Assembly: GCF_000002875.2 (NCBI RefSeq)
Contig: NC_009395.2
Location: 317,501-381,500, forward strand
Source: Leishmania infantum JPCM5
Taxonomy: Eukaryota; Euglenozoa; Kinetoplastea; Trypanosomatida; Trypanosomatidae
Direction: 5' to 3'
Length of the DNA: 64,000 bases
Under the pieces are notes generated by a model that worked only from the letters and a program-made list of their open reading frames with translations, was not told the origin of the DNA and made no database searches. Below, in pieces: positions 31,151 through 41,184 of this stretch (its first letter is position 1; each line of letters begins with the position of its first letter). The translations under genes were made by a program, and so were the position numbers.

Positions 31151-32773
31151 GGAAGGACAGTAGGAGACCGTTGGATGCGTGGCCCCAATTCGACGGCAGG
31201 GAGTGTTTTTCCTGGGCGGCCGGGATTCCAGTCGCAGCGCACCGGGAGGTGGGTGAGCTGTGACTGCGCGCGTGCACGTTTTGCGGGATCGTTCGTGGCA
31301 GAGCGGGCCTCAGCGAGGGCGAAGACGAAAGGAGATGCCCTTCTTGTTGTCGTGTGCGTCACCTCGTGGGTTTTCAGCACCCCTCTTTTTTTTTTCGGTG
31401 TCGTTTTACCGTTTCGCTCGCTCGCTCCTCCTTCTCCATCCTTTTCCCGTCACGTTCGTCATTGGCCCACATGTGTGCCTAAAGGTTGACTGCTTCCGAG
31501 TCGTCGACGAGCTGTGCGCCTGCGTGGTCACTGTTGGTTTATATGTTTGGTGCATGCAAACATGAGCACCCCGCGAGCACTCTATCGCCTCCTCCCTTCT
31601 GCTATGTATCTCTCACTCTCCCTCTGAGGCGCGCGAGGGAGAGAGGGGGAGAGATGCTGCCCTGCACATAAGCACACAAAACACGCGGCAGAGGGAGGCA
31701 CTGAGAGGGAGTGTTTGTGTGTGTGCGTGCGTAACGTCTTTTCTGTTTGTTCTCTCTCTTGCTTGTGTGCCTGTGTATATGTCTCGATACGCTCTCCTCC
31801 TCCCACCACACACACCTCCTCTCTTCCTCCCCCATCCCTCTGATCTTTCCGATGATGTACATGCTGCTTGTCGTGTTTTGTGCATTCTCATGCTGCTCAT
31901 GCTGATCTGTATTTTTGCGTGGGAGGTGCGCGCTTTTCCTTTTTTGATTACTTTGCTGTTAATGGCTCCCCCCTCCCTCCCACCACCACCACCTTCCATG
32001 TTGTTTTTTTTCCGTCGTCTGCTCCTCCGTCACGCCTTCAACTCACCGTCTTGTGGGACCGTCACCACTAAGCTCTACAAGCAAACACAAAAGCATAAAG
32101 CACAAGGAAGGTAGTAAGAAGGGCATGATGTGTATATGTATGTGTGTGTGTGTGTGTGCCATTGCCTGTCTGCGACCCGTGCCTGATGCCGGCTGTCACC
32201 GCCGCCGTCGTGCCGTCCATGCGTGCAGGTGGAGCGCCTAGTCAGAGTCTGTCTGCGCTCGCCTCTCTCGCCTGCCTGTCGTCCTCTCCTTTCTCTTCCG
32301 GCATCCCGCCTCTACGGCGTGAGGTAATGGAAGTAACGAGATCATATAGTGTGCATCTAGGTGGCTCAGTGCCAGTCAAAGGCGTAAAGACTCGGCGCGG
32401 ACGCTATCTCCGGGGCTTTCACGAAGACGCACCTTCCACCGGTCCCTCTTCATCCACCGATGCTCTTCGTGGGTAGATGCTTGCGCATGGATGCGCGCAC
32501 CCACGCATGCATTCGGGCGCCGCCCCTCCCTCCCTCCCTCCCTCCACTCTTTTCCGCTCCATGGTGCAACAAACACACACGCACAACATACATACAGACA
32601 GACAGACACATAGACGTGTGTGTGTGTGTGTGCTCACTGAGCACAGCCGTACGCACGAGACAGCCGTGGCTTTCTCATCGGTTCTTTTTGTTTCCTGCTT
32701 TGCTTGCCCCCCCCCTTCCACTCTTATCTCTCCCTCCCACCAAGCACACCGCGTGTGCACGTGCCCGAACACG
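31151..32773 (+). other. Intergenic / 5' UTR of the START-domain gene
   Basis: No gene is supportable. A TG run lies at about 32131-32158 and a second near 32615-32632. A pyrimidine tract at about 32678-32738 ends in AG at 32743-32744, an excellent trans-splice acceptor 29 nt before the ATG at 32774. That acceptor excludes the longer in-frame ATG at 32477 as the usual start. Confidence 0.65.
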
Positions 32774-33748
32774 ATGGGCAAAGAAAAGAGGACCGTCGCG
32801 GCACCCCACAAGGCCGACAGCACGGCGAGCCCCACCGCGCCGGAAATAGTGAAGTACATGACGCCGTTTAGCTTTTCGGGCGAGACGCTGGAGGCGGCGG
32901 GTCGCGTCTACCGCCTCCCGAGCAGGGCCGACTTCTACACCTTTCGCGCTTTCGCCGACTCGCTGGACGGCTTCACCCTGAGCTACAACCGCGCCAATGA
33001 GGTGATGGTGTGGGAAAAGAAGTTGCCCAACGAGCCAATGCACGTCATCAAGGTGTTTGGCATCTTTGCCAAGACCAAGGACAACCCCAGCGGTGGCGCG
33101 ACCCCGAGGGAGCTCTACAACCTCTTGCAAGACCCTATTTTCCGTGAGCAGTGGGACGAGTACCGCCAGGAGGCGTTCCGCGTCTCGAGCCTGAGCGCTA
33201 ACACGGACATTGGCTACTACGCGGCTAAGAGCCCGATGCCACTCGTGGCGAATCGCGACTTTGTGAACCAGCGCATGTGGCATGAGGCGGGCCGAGACGA
33301 GTACGTTATCTTCAATACATCGGTGCCGCACTCGACGGTGCCACCAACGTATCAGAAGGACGCACACCGCAACAAGCACGGGCCGTACGTCCGTGCCATC
33401 TCGAAGCTCACGGGGTATCTGATCCGCCCCTGGAAGAACCCAAAGAGTGGCGAAGTCGAGGGCGCGAGTCTCACGTACATTACGCAGACCGACCCGGGTG
33501 GCTGGATCCCGGTAAGCCTGACAAACTACATCGCCACCAAGTTCGCCCCGAACACGATGAAGAACGTAGCGCAGGCGCTGCCAAAGTTCCGCCTGTGGCT
33601 CAAGGAGCAGCTGGAGGCAGGCACGTACACAAAGGACTGGGATCTGACCCCCGAGTGGTGGGTCGAGGATGGCAGCGACGACGCCGTCAAGAATGAGACG
33701 GTTGAGTTTGCCATTAAAAAGTGGAGTGAGGAGTCCGCCATGAAGTAG
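32774..33748 (+). CDS. START-domain lipid-binding protein
   Basis: A 324-aa protein whose central part (residues ~55-255) is a StAR-related lipid transfer domain of the STARD10/PCTP class. Visible hallmarks are an 'FRAFADSLDGFTLSYN' opening, 'ELYNLLQDPIFREQWDEY' (the conserved helix with Trp), 'PLVANRDFVNQRMW' (the 'R-D-F/Y' segment), 'YVRAISKLTGYLIRPW' and 'TYITQTDPGGWIP' (the conserved D-P-G-G strand), then an amphipathic C-terminal helix starting near 'IATKFAPNTMKNVAQALP'. Such domains carry a single phospholipid or sterol between membranes; the ligand cannot be told from sequence. There is no signal peptide or membrane segment, so it is likely cytosolic. The start at 32774 is chosen because a strong splice acceptor lies 29 nt upstream, which would remove the upstream in-frame ATG at 32477. 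Confidence 0.93.
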   Translation: MGKEKRTVAAPHKADSTASPTAPEIVKYMTPFSFSGETLEAAGRVYRLPSRADFYTFRAFADSLDGFTLSYNRANEVMVWEKKLPNEPMHVIKVFGIFAKTKDNPSGGATPRELYNLLQDPIFREQWDEYRQEAFRVSSLSANTDIGYYAAKSPMPLVANRDFVNQRMWHEAGRDEYVIFNTSVPHSTVPPTYQKDAHRNKHGPYVRAISKLTGYLIRPWKNPKSGEVEGASLTYITQTDPGGWIPVSLTNYIATKFAPNTMKNVAQALPKFRLWLKEQLEAGTYTKDWDLTPEWWVEDGSDDAVKNETVEFAIKKWSEESAMK

Positions 33749-35141
33749 TTGGGCGCGGTGCACTTGGGATCATCAACTTCGCACCGATGTGTGTGTGTGT
33801 GTGTGTCTGTGTATGCTCTGTCAGCATTACGAGGGTGACAGAGAGAGAGGAAGCCGAGAGGGGGGGGGGCGGGGCGCTGTGTCGTCGCCAAGGATACCGT
33901 TGCTACTTGCCGTGTGTGTAGCCCTGCTTGGCCACCCATTGCTTCCCCCCTCCTCCTCCCATTCAATATGATGCTGCATCGTTGTCTCCAACTTGCTCTC
34001 TTCTTATCACGGGCGCACTCATCATACTGGTGCTTTTCTCTATTGGCGACTACGACGCGAGATATCGTGCGCCTTTACATGGATCGGGTGTCTTTTGTAG
34101 GTGTGTTCATCTTGCACGCGTGACCCTCTGACCTCTCCCACCATTCACACCCACACACTCGCACCCACTCTGACCTCCCCACTCCCCTCCTCTCATCCAT
34201 ATCGTTTCTTTTTTTTCCCCATCATGGAGGAGGTGGGCAGGGGTCATGGACATGCGTGTGCATTCTGTGGCGATAATGATAGGAAGAGCAGCAGCAACTG
34301 GTGCACACATGTCGAGGAGGAGGTGGTGGTGAGTAGTGGTGGGCGGTCAGGGACGAGGGAGCACAGGGGCGCAAACCTCACGTTCCCTTCGTTTTGGTCT
34401 CTCTTGTTTTCGGTTCAGATGAATGCACGCACTCACAAACACGCGTACCCGGACACGCTTTCTCGAAGTTGGTGAAGCTGCCTTTCGTTATCTTCCCCTT
34501 GCTCAGCGTGCTCTGTGCAAAAGTCAGTTGCATCCTCCCTCTCCCCGCGATTTCGGCGTTGCTGCCTCCAGTGCCCCTCCGCGAGACTCCCTTCTCTCTC
34601 GCATCTATGTGTATCTAGCGGAGAACGTGACGAGCGTCAAGGCACTCTCCCCTCGCTCGCCCTTTCGCCTGCCGCGGTGTCCTCTGCCGCCGCTTTTTAC
34701 AGGAGAAGTTGACCATGCCAACGACAAGCGGACTCTGCCTCGCCCTCCGTCTTCTTTCCACGCCCCCCTGGTGTCTTCTCCGCTTCTCTCTTTCTCCATC
34801 CCTCGTGACTGTCGCCATCGTGTACACCGACACTGCGAGCTGTCGCAGAGTGACCCAAGGAGCGACCGTGCGCGCGTGTGTGCTCTGCGCAGACATCGGC
34901 GATAGAGGGGCAAACTCTTTTCTCAAAGACGCAACCCTCTTCTTCAAGCCTCTCGGTCCTGCCCCCCCCCCCCCCCCATCCACCCCGCCACACACACACA
35001 CACACAACCTACCTACCTACCTTGCTTGTGGGCTCTATCGACGAAAAAAACGACGGTACCACGCACTCCCACACCATTATCCCCCCTTGCTACCATTTCC
35101 GTTCTGTGTGCCCTTGGGCACCCGTGCGATGTGGAGGCGAT
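33749..35141 (+). other. Intergenic region
   Basis: No gene is supportable. It includes a TG run near 33788-33805, a 16-base poly-C run at 34962-34977, and pyrimidine tracts that probably serve trans-splicing of the gene starting at 35142. Confidence 0.55.
34962..34977 (+). repeat. Poly-C homopolymer run
   Basis: Sixteen consecutive C residues are followed within about 15 bases by a CA repeat. It lies about 165 bases before the start of the 403-aa hypothetical gene. Confidence 0.85.
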
Positions 35142-36353
35142 ATGTTCACCACGCAAGACCCTCAGGACATCGTTGTCCTGAAGACGGCGGCTTTTCGGCA
35201 TGCGACGCGTCGAGCGCGCCATCGAATGCTTGCCTCAGAAGCGTCCACAGCCTCGCCGTTGCGCGCAGTTTCGCAAGTAACACTACGCCCAAATAGTCAC
35301 GAAGCGATGAGAGGCGCACACAATACGGACAGTGGGCGCGAATCGTTGATAGCAACAACTACGGCACGCTCGGTGCCGTGCTTCACGTTTAAGCTGCCTA
35401 TACGGCCTGCCGCTAGGCCAGATGCCAGCACGGGTGCTGGTGGGGGTGGCATTAGTGCACCACGCTCGCAGGTGGCGCGTGCAGCCCTGGAAGAGGCGCT
35501 ACAGAAGCACGAAGCTGCGCTCCGATCCTGGGCAGATGAACCTGCCCAGCACATCTCACCCAGTACGATGGAGGCGATAGGCGTCCACTTGGGGCCCGCT
35601 GCGGTGCTGTCGTCCGCGACGCAGCCTCCACAAGGACTAGAGAAACTGCATACAGGGGTGGTGCGCATGCACTTTCAGCCTTCTGCAGGCGACTCAGCTT
35701 CCCGTGTGGCGGCGTTGGCCCAGCCGTACTGTAGAGTCCTCGCTCAGGGATCGATGGCTGGCACGGGCGTCCCAACCCAGGTGGTTCCGACGCGGACGTC
35801 AGCGGAAGTGGCAATTTCGGGTGCTGCCATGGAAGCACATCACGACGCAAAGTGTGGTGGGGCGCCTGAGGCACTTTCGGAGCGCTCGAGAGACGACGGA
35901 TATGCTGCTTCCGCGTCCTCATCATCGTGTGCACCGCAAGCGCAACGCGATCACCAAATATTCGTCCCTCTTGCACGCCGCGCAGCTCTGACATCAGGGG
36001 CTGCCTGCACCTCCCGCCATGGTATGCCGCTTGTGCCCTACCAGCTTCCACTGCGTATGCGGCCCAGCGTTCCGGGGCCGGCGCTGCCGAACGCACCCGC
36101 CGCAACTAGAAGCCCCTCACCACCGGCTGAAACCACGCGACGCGCGTTCCTCGACGAGCAGGCTAAGCGATACGCGCAGTGGCGTAGCCGCCAAGCCGCC
36201 GTGCTGCACCAGCTGGCGCCGGACATGTGGGACCGCGCGTTGCCGCACTACGCAGCGTTGGATCGGCAGCCACGCGCCATGGACAGTGGCTTGCGCAACC
36301 ACGCCTCTCACGTGCGTCGGTCACAGTACGATAGTGGCGTTGTATTTGTGTAG
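35142..36353 (+). CDS. Hypothetical protein, 403 aa
   Basis: Not recognised. The start at 35142 is the first ATG of the frame. The N-terminal 90 residues are basic and Ser/Thr-rich. Residues ~105-150 include a short helix rich in Ala/Glu ('RAALEEALQKHEAALRSW'). The middle is low-complexity. The C-terminal ~75 residues look helical and better ordered, with 'RRAFLDEQAKRYAQWRSRQAAVLHQLAPDMW' as the most structured segment (broken here by its Arg/Gln pattern). No membrane segment, signal peptide or catalytic motif is visible. Its codon use (GC-rich third positions) and continuous length compared with surrounding sequence support it being real. A SIDER-like element starts 728 bp downstream. Confidence 0.8.
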   Translation: MFTTQDPQDIVVLKTAAFRHATRRARHRMLASEASTASPLRAVSQVTLRPNSHEAMRGAHNTDSGRESLIATTTARSVPCFTFKLPIRPAARPDASTGAGGGGISAPRSQVARAALEEALQKHEAALRSWADEPAQHISPSTMEAIGVHLGPAAVLSSATQPPQGLEKLHTGVVRMHFQPSAGDSASRVAALAQPYCRVLAQGSMAGTGVPTQVVPTRTSAEVAISGAAMEAHHDAKCGGAPEALSERSRDDGYAASASSSSCAPQAQRDHQIFVPLARRAALTSGAACTSRHGMPLVPYQLPLRMRPSVPGPALPNAPAATRSPSPPAETTRRAFLDEQAKRYAQWRSRQAAVLHQLAPDMWDRALPHYAALDRQPRAMDSGLRNHASHVRRSQYDSGVVFV

Positions 36354-37080
36354 CCGAAGCGTATCCGTGCCTGCATCGTTGCCGGTCTCCAGCGGCTGCT
36401 GGCGTAGCGCTCCTTCCTGCCTCTCCCGCCATCACTCACAGCTCCGCCTCACGTGTCGCACTCTGGCCCCTTGTTGTCACCTTTCTGGTTGGACAGGATT
36501 GCCTTGTGCATTTTCTGCACCCGCCCGTCCTCCCCCTCTTGCCTCGTTGCCGACCCTTTCTAACACACACGCACACATAAATATATGAACATGCATGCGT
36601 GGCCGTACACGTCACGTCATGCTACGCGTCTACGCGTGCGGGTGCTCGTGTTTTGTGGGTTGTGCCGAGCTGGTTGCTTATTCTTGTACATCACTTGACC
36701 TGACATTGTTTCCACTGTACCGCGGCATCAACCTTTTCAACTGAGGAGTGCATGTGCGCATGTGTGCGTGTGTGGCGATCACAACAGCACCGCGTCACGG
36801 CCGCACCACCGCTGATTCTTCCACCCTTAATTTTTTTTTCGTTTCTTGTCGTGCATGCACGCGTGTACACCGTCTTCTGATGCCTTCGTTGCCGCCACCG
36901 CCACCGCCTCCCTTCCCTCCTTGCTTGCAGGACCGTCTTGGTGCGCCGTGGGATAGTGCTCTGTGTCGCATTCGTCAATGGCTCACAAGTGACAGGCGAT
37001 GGGCGATCGTTCGACGCTTCTATGAACGGCGTCGCGTTGCATTCTTTTTTTTTTTCAGCCTTTAAGGGCTCTCGTGCTCG
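36354..37080 (+). other. Intergenic / probable 3' UTR of the 403-aa gene
   Basis: No gene is supportable. There are pyrimidine-rich tracts (around 36470-36560) and a poly-T run at about 37044-37056 just before the SIDER-like element. Confidence 0.55.
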
Positions 37081-37584
37081 CTGATGACGAGGGGACAACG
37101 CCCCGCAGGGCGTGGTGTCTCAGGGTGCAGCGCAGCAGCCCCACCTACCCCTGCCAGTGCTCAACCGCTTCTCGTGGCGGCAGGGCGTGAGGTCCTGGAC
37201 GGCGTTGCGTGGGGGAGGGGCGACCTGCCAGGGCGAACACGCTTCTGCGATCGATATGGTGGGCAGAGCGTCGGCGTGACTCGAGCGTCTCCCACCCCCG
37301 GCCCTCACACTGTCTACTGGCGTGGGGGTGCCTGAGTGCCACCCGCGAGGAGGATGCACGACGTGGCGACCTGCCTGATGGGGGAGCGGCTGTGAGGCGA
37401 CATGCGAGGCGGCGGATTTGTAGAGTCTGGGGCAGAGGCCGTGCTGCGATGACTGGGTCCGCATCGCTGTAACGCGCGTGTCTAGGGCTGCTGCGCGCGA
37501 CGTGATGGGCGCCTGTGGGGCAGGCCGTGTGGTGGTGGTGGTGGTGTCGAGGGGAGCACTGACCTCATGCTGTATGGCAGAGAA
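37081..37584 (+). mobile_element. SIDER-like short retroposon, copy A
   Basis: A 504-bp element nearly identical to the copies at 52248 and 62134: all three translate identically over a 264-nt internal open frame (37209-37472 here). It opens with 'ctgatgacgaggggacaacg', then a perfect 6-bp hairpin (ACGCCC-CGCA-GGGCGT, 37098-37113), and ends at 'tatggcagagaa'. It lacks the 14-base extension 'ggaacaggttggaa' present in the other two. Short open frames inside it are not real genes. The SIDER assignment (Leishmania degenerate retroposons of about 0.5 kb related to ingi/L1Tc) is by recognition of size, sequence style and genomic position; the subfamily (SIDER1 or SIDER2) is not proved here. Confidence 0.85.
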
Positions 37585-38151
37585 TGACCACGCGAGAGAA
37601 AGAAGAGCTTCTACGGCTGGACTGGCTGGTGTGAGGGGGGGGGGATGCCCGCCAATGGTTCCTTCGCATCTTTGGTGGCACGTGTCCTCTCGACCGTTCT
37701 CACCGCCGCTTGTTTCTGCTGTTCCTTCCCTCTCGCTCTCTCAGAGTTTTCTCGATGGTGGCTCAGTGCATGCGTCTGCCGCACATGCACACACAGAGAG
37801 GACTTCCTCGTTGCCCTCGCACGCCGCAACCCATGCGTCTTCCCGAGCTTCATTGGTAAACCCTGTCTGCATGCTTCCTTTCTGTATTCTCTACCACGCT
37901 CCCCCTTCCTGGATCGGACGACGGGCGTCGTGTTTGACCGACACCACACACACGCGCACACAAAACGGATGTGTATCGTGACGCACGCCCAGGTGTTGTG
38001 CACGTGCGCGCGCAACGATTTCACAGTAACGTACGCAGGGAGGGCTGGCACACACACACACACACACACACACGCACGCACATCTCAGCGGTCGTTCTTG
38101 GCTGCGCTCTTCGTACTCGATCTCTGATTCACGACACCTCAGAAGACGTAC
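37585..38151 (+). promoter_or_regulatory. Trans-splice acceptor region and 5' UTR of the LRR gene
   Basis: A pyrimidine-rich tract at about 37685-37741 is followed by AG at 37743-37744, a strong candidate spliced-leader acceptor. The resulting 5' UTR of about 407 nt would contain a CA microsatellite at 38049-38073. Confidence 0.55.
38049..38073 (+). repeat. CA dinucleotide microsatellite
   Basis: About 12 CA units in the predicted 5' UTR of the LRR gene, 79 bases before its ATG. Confidence 0.85.
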
Positions 38152-41100
38152 ATGGAAGATACGGCGGCAATGACTCCGCTTCCCCAGCAACCACCGACGC
38201 CCCCAACGGCGTCTCCATACATCACCCCCGAGTCCAAAGAAAAGGGTGATGCCGGTATCTACGCGGCACTCGACGCCATGCAGTTGTCGCGTGCCCTACA
38301 CGGCGTCACAAGTAGTCGGTTGGACCAACAGCAGCTGCAGCAGGCAGCAGCGGCGCGCGGGGCGTCACCTACTCCTGGTGGCGACGGTGGTGCCACACAG
38401 AGCAACGCAGTACGGCTCGGGATGGAGCCGGTAAGCTACCGGCAAGGAACATTAGCGGATGTGCAGGCCATGTACAATGCGGCGGTTGTGGAGGCTGTAC
38501 AGGCGGCCAGCGGCGACGCAGCCGCTGAGGCGGTGGAGCGTGGTGTCGGCGGAGCTGCTGTCACTGCGACCGCTGTCGGTTTGCCAGACGACGTGGCGAC
38601 GCTGCGCAGTGCGCTGCCACTTGTGCACGAGCTGAAGCCGCGCGACCCGCTCAATTTTGATGCGCTGCAGCGCCTTTTCGCCCTCATGGAAGAAGCCGTC
38701 GGCGCTGCGGAAGCGGCTGAAGGGGTCGGAAGCGGCGGTATCACGGCGCTGCTGCTTTCAAACGGTGTGGTGGACCCGGCACGACAGCCGTCGCCGTCGA
38801 CGGAAGCGTGGGAGGCCAAGTACCGTGAAGTCTACGCTCGCTACACACTCCCGGTCGCCCATGCAGCCGCCTCGTCTGCCGGCTCGCACAACTTTGACGA
38901 GGAGGACGACGACACGCAGCGGGAGGTGGACGCGCAGAACAACGCAGACCTGCAGGAGCTCTGTGAGAAGCTCGGCATCACCTATGAAACCCACGCAAAG
39001 GCGGTGCGCGACGTTGCGTTCTACGAGATGAGTGTGTTTCCCTTGTTGTGCGCCTACCTCAGCCGCATCAACGAGCCCACCGCCGGCGGGCGTGATGCCG
39101 CTACAGTGGCCGCGGTGGCCTGCTCGCGGGTGAGGGTGCTGGATTTGTCGTACAACAACATTGGCGCGCCAGTGGTGTCGACAGCCCCGGGAGAGGACGG
39201 GGGCAGAGGCGATGTTGCGCCAGTGCGCCAGCTATCCCCGCTGCGAGCCCTCGCGGCCATGCTGGACGCGAACGAGTCCTTGCGGTACCTCAACCTGCGC
39301 GCCAACGCACTGGGCCCCCGCGGCGTTGGCATCATCGCCAAGGCACTGACGAAGAACATTGCCCTCTGCGGTATTGATCTCTCGGCAAACGCCCTGAACG
39401 TGGCAGCGGACACAGAAGAGGTTGAGGACCCGCTGTACGAGCCGGAAGACCCCGTCTTTGGGGAGTCCTACGAGGGCCTCGAGGCGCTGGCGGAGGTGCT
39501 CAAGAAGAATAAGTTCCTGCGCGTGCTGCGGCTGGCTGAGAACGGCCTGCACGCTGGCGAGGACCTGACGGCACCCCCACCCGAGGAGGACGGTGAGGAG
39601 GCGGACGAGGAAGCTTCGGAGGAGGCGGCGGCAGCTACGGCAGGGGCACAGGCACCCCACCTCGGCCTGTCCTTTGCCGATGCGCAGGAGCAATGGCAGA
39701 GCATACCGCTCTGGACACTCATCAGTCCACTCTACCGATATCAGCGCCTTCGTGCACTTGACCTCTCAAAGAACTTACTGGGCAACGACGGCGTGCGCAT
39801 GCTAGCGGTGGCGTTGTCGCACAACACGTCTGTGGAAGTGCTGGATTTGACGGACAACGCTATCGGGTATGCGGGTCTGGGCCACCTCGCTCGGTATGTT
39901 CTGGGCAGGAACGTGGCGGTCGGGGCTGCCTCGGCTGCCGCGGCGCCGCAGAGTGCGCTTCACACGCTTATCCTGCGGCAGAACCCGCTCGCGTGCGTCG
40001 GTGGCGCAGCAGACGCCGCTTCTGGTGTGGACGCGCGCCGCCGCCGTCTTACCAAGCGCCAGCAGAAGAGCGCCTTAGCGGCTGTGCGGAGGTTTGCGTC
40101 TGCGCTGGAGGGGCCACGTGGCTTGCGCCGCCTAGTCATGGCGAACACCTACCTTGGACCGACTTTCAGCAGTATCCTGCTGCGCTCCCTCGCCCGCGCA
40201 GAGGCGCTGGAAGAGCTGGACTTTGCGTACAACCACGCCTGCGGTGACTATCCCTCCAACTTCGACGGCACTGCTGCCCAGGAGCTCGCCGGGCTGCTGT
40301 ACCAGCTGCAGCGGCACGGCCCACCGCGGCTGCAATGCGTGTGTTTCGACGGCAACAACTTGACCGCTGCAGGTGTGGCGGCGTTGATCCCCCCTGAGGT
40401 GCATGTGGCGTTTCCGCAGACCCTGCACAAGCTCACGCTGGGCCGCAACACTCTCGGGGACGATCTCGGGTCACTCAGCCAGCTGCTAGCTGCGGGGGCC
40501 ACCGCAATCACCCACCTCGACATCTCCTACAACAATATCTCAACTGTGGCGTCGCTGCTGCCTGGCCTCGCCACCGCAACGTCGCTGAGAGAGCTGAACA
40601 TGAGCCATAACAATCTCGGTCTTCAGGAAGGGCTTCTGCGTGGGATAACGCCGGCGCAGCAAGAGATGGAGGTTGCCCAGCTCTTTCAAGGCCTTGCGCA
40701 GCTGCCGAATCTCGAGGTGCTCGACATCAGTCACAACGACTGGCGCGCCACACACATCGAGCAGCTCAGCGCTTTCTTCTCCAATACGACTTTGGCCACA
40801 GCGCTACGCAAACTCGACGTGCGCAACACCCCGCACGTCCCGACAGCGCAGCTCATGACGCTGCTGCAGTACGTGGCGAGCCGACCGACGATGGAGGTGT
40901 TTATGGCTACTGTTGTGCCAGACAAGACTGAGGGGGTGGACGCAGAAGCGGCAGATGCGAACAGCACAGTTGCCCCATGGACGTTCGACTCGGTGCTGCA
41001 GGTGATTCACGGAGTCGTCGTCAACAGCAGCTCGCTTCTGGAGGTGGACTGCGGCCTTCTCCAGAGTGACGCGGGCGCGGCTAGCAGCAGCGATGACGCG

Positions 41101-41184
41101 TCGGTGAGCTCTGCGGCGCTTGATGAAGCCCGCGAGCGGCTCCTCCTGAATGTCCTCATGAAGGCGGCGACGTCGTCGACGTAG
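38152..41184 (+). CDS. Leucine-rich repeat protein (ribonuclease-inhibitor-like repeats)
   Basis: A 1010-aa protein. After ~320 residues with Ala/Gly-rich and helical segments, about a dozen leucine-rich repeats run from residue ~326 to ~900. Examples are 'VRVLDLSYNNIG', 'LRYLNLRANALGPRGVGIIAKAL', 'LRALDLSKNLLGNDGVRMLAVAL', 'VEVLDLTDNAIG', 'ITHLDISYNNIS', 'LRELNMSHNNLG' and 'LEVLDISHND'. The Asn position and the following helix pattern (for example 'GVRMLAVALSHN') mark the RNI-type class that forms a horseshoe for protein binding. An acidic insert (residues ~478-500, Glu/Asp/Ala) interrupts the array. The C-terminal ~80 residues are outside the repeats. There is no transmembrane segment or kinase domain, so a scaffold or adaptor role is inferred. 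In trypanosomatids such proteins are often cytoskeletal or flagellar, but nothing in this sequence shows that directly. Confidence 0.94.
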   Translation: MEDTAAMTPLPQQPPTPPTASPYITPESKEKGDAGIYAALDAMQLSRALHGVTSSRLDQQQLQQAAAARGASPTPGGDGGATQSNAVRLGMEPVSYRQGTLADVQAMYNAAVVEAVQAASGDAAAEAVERGVGGAAVTATAVGLPDDVATLRSALPLVHELKPRDPLNFDALQRLFALMEEAVGAAEAAEGVGSGGITALLLSNGVVDPARQPSPSTEAWEAKYREVYARYTLPVAHAAASSAGSHNFDEEDDDTQREVDAQNNADLQELCEKLGITYETHAKAVRDVAFYEMSVFPLLCAYLSRINEPTAGGRDAATVAAVACSRVRVLDLSYNNIGAPVVSTAPGEDGGRGDVAPVRQLSPLRALAAMLDANESLRYLNLRANALGPRGVGIIAKALTKNIALCGIDLSANALNVAADTEEVEDPLYEPEDPVFGESYEGLEALAEVLKKNKFLRVLRLAENGLHAGEDLTAPPPEEDGEEADEEASEEAAAATAGAQAPHLGLSFADAQEQWQSIPLWTLISPLYRYQRLRALDLSKNLLGNDGVRMLAVALSHNTSVEVLDLTDNAIGYAGLGHLARYVLGRNVAVGAASAAAAPQSALHTLILRQNPLACVGGAADAASGVDARRRRLTKRQQKSALAAVRRFASALEGPRGLRRLVMANTYLGPTFSSILLRSLARAEALEELDFAYNHACGDYPSNFDGTAAQELAGLLYQLQRHGPPRLQCVCFDGNNLTAAGVAALIPPEVHVAFPQTLHKLTLGRNTLGDDLGSLSQLLAAGATAITHLDISYNNISTVASLLPGLATATSLRELNMSHNNLGLQEGLLRGITPAQQEMEVAQLFQGLAQLPNLEVLDISHNDWRATHIEQLSAFFSNTTLATALRKLDVRNTPHVPTAQLMTLLQYVASRPTMEVFMATVVPDKTEGVDAEAADANSTVAPWTFDSVLQVIHGVVVNSSSLLEVDCGLLQSDAGAASSSDDASVSSAALDEARERLLLNVLMKAATSST

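Noticed and set aside
32477..32773. N-terminal extension of the START-domain protein from the ATG at 32477
   Set aside because: The stretch encodes His/Thr/Ser repeats from CA-rich DNA and includes a strong pyrimidine tract plus AG just before the ATG at 32774, so it is 5' flank rather than coding.
37145..37472. Conserved short open frames inside the three SIDER-like copies (65-87 codons on both strands)
   Set aside because: They are identical between copies only because the DNA is nearly identical. They are broken in the older relic at 10584-11032, so there is no sign of protein-level selection.
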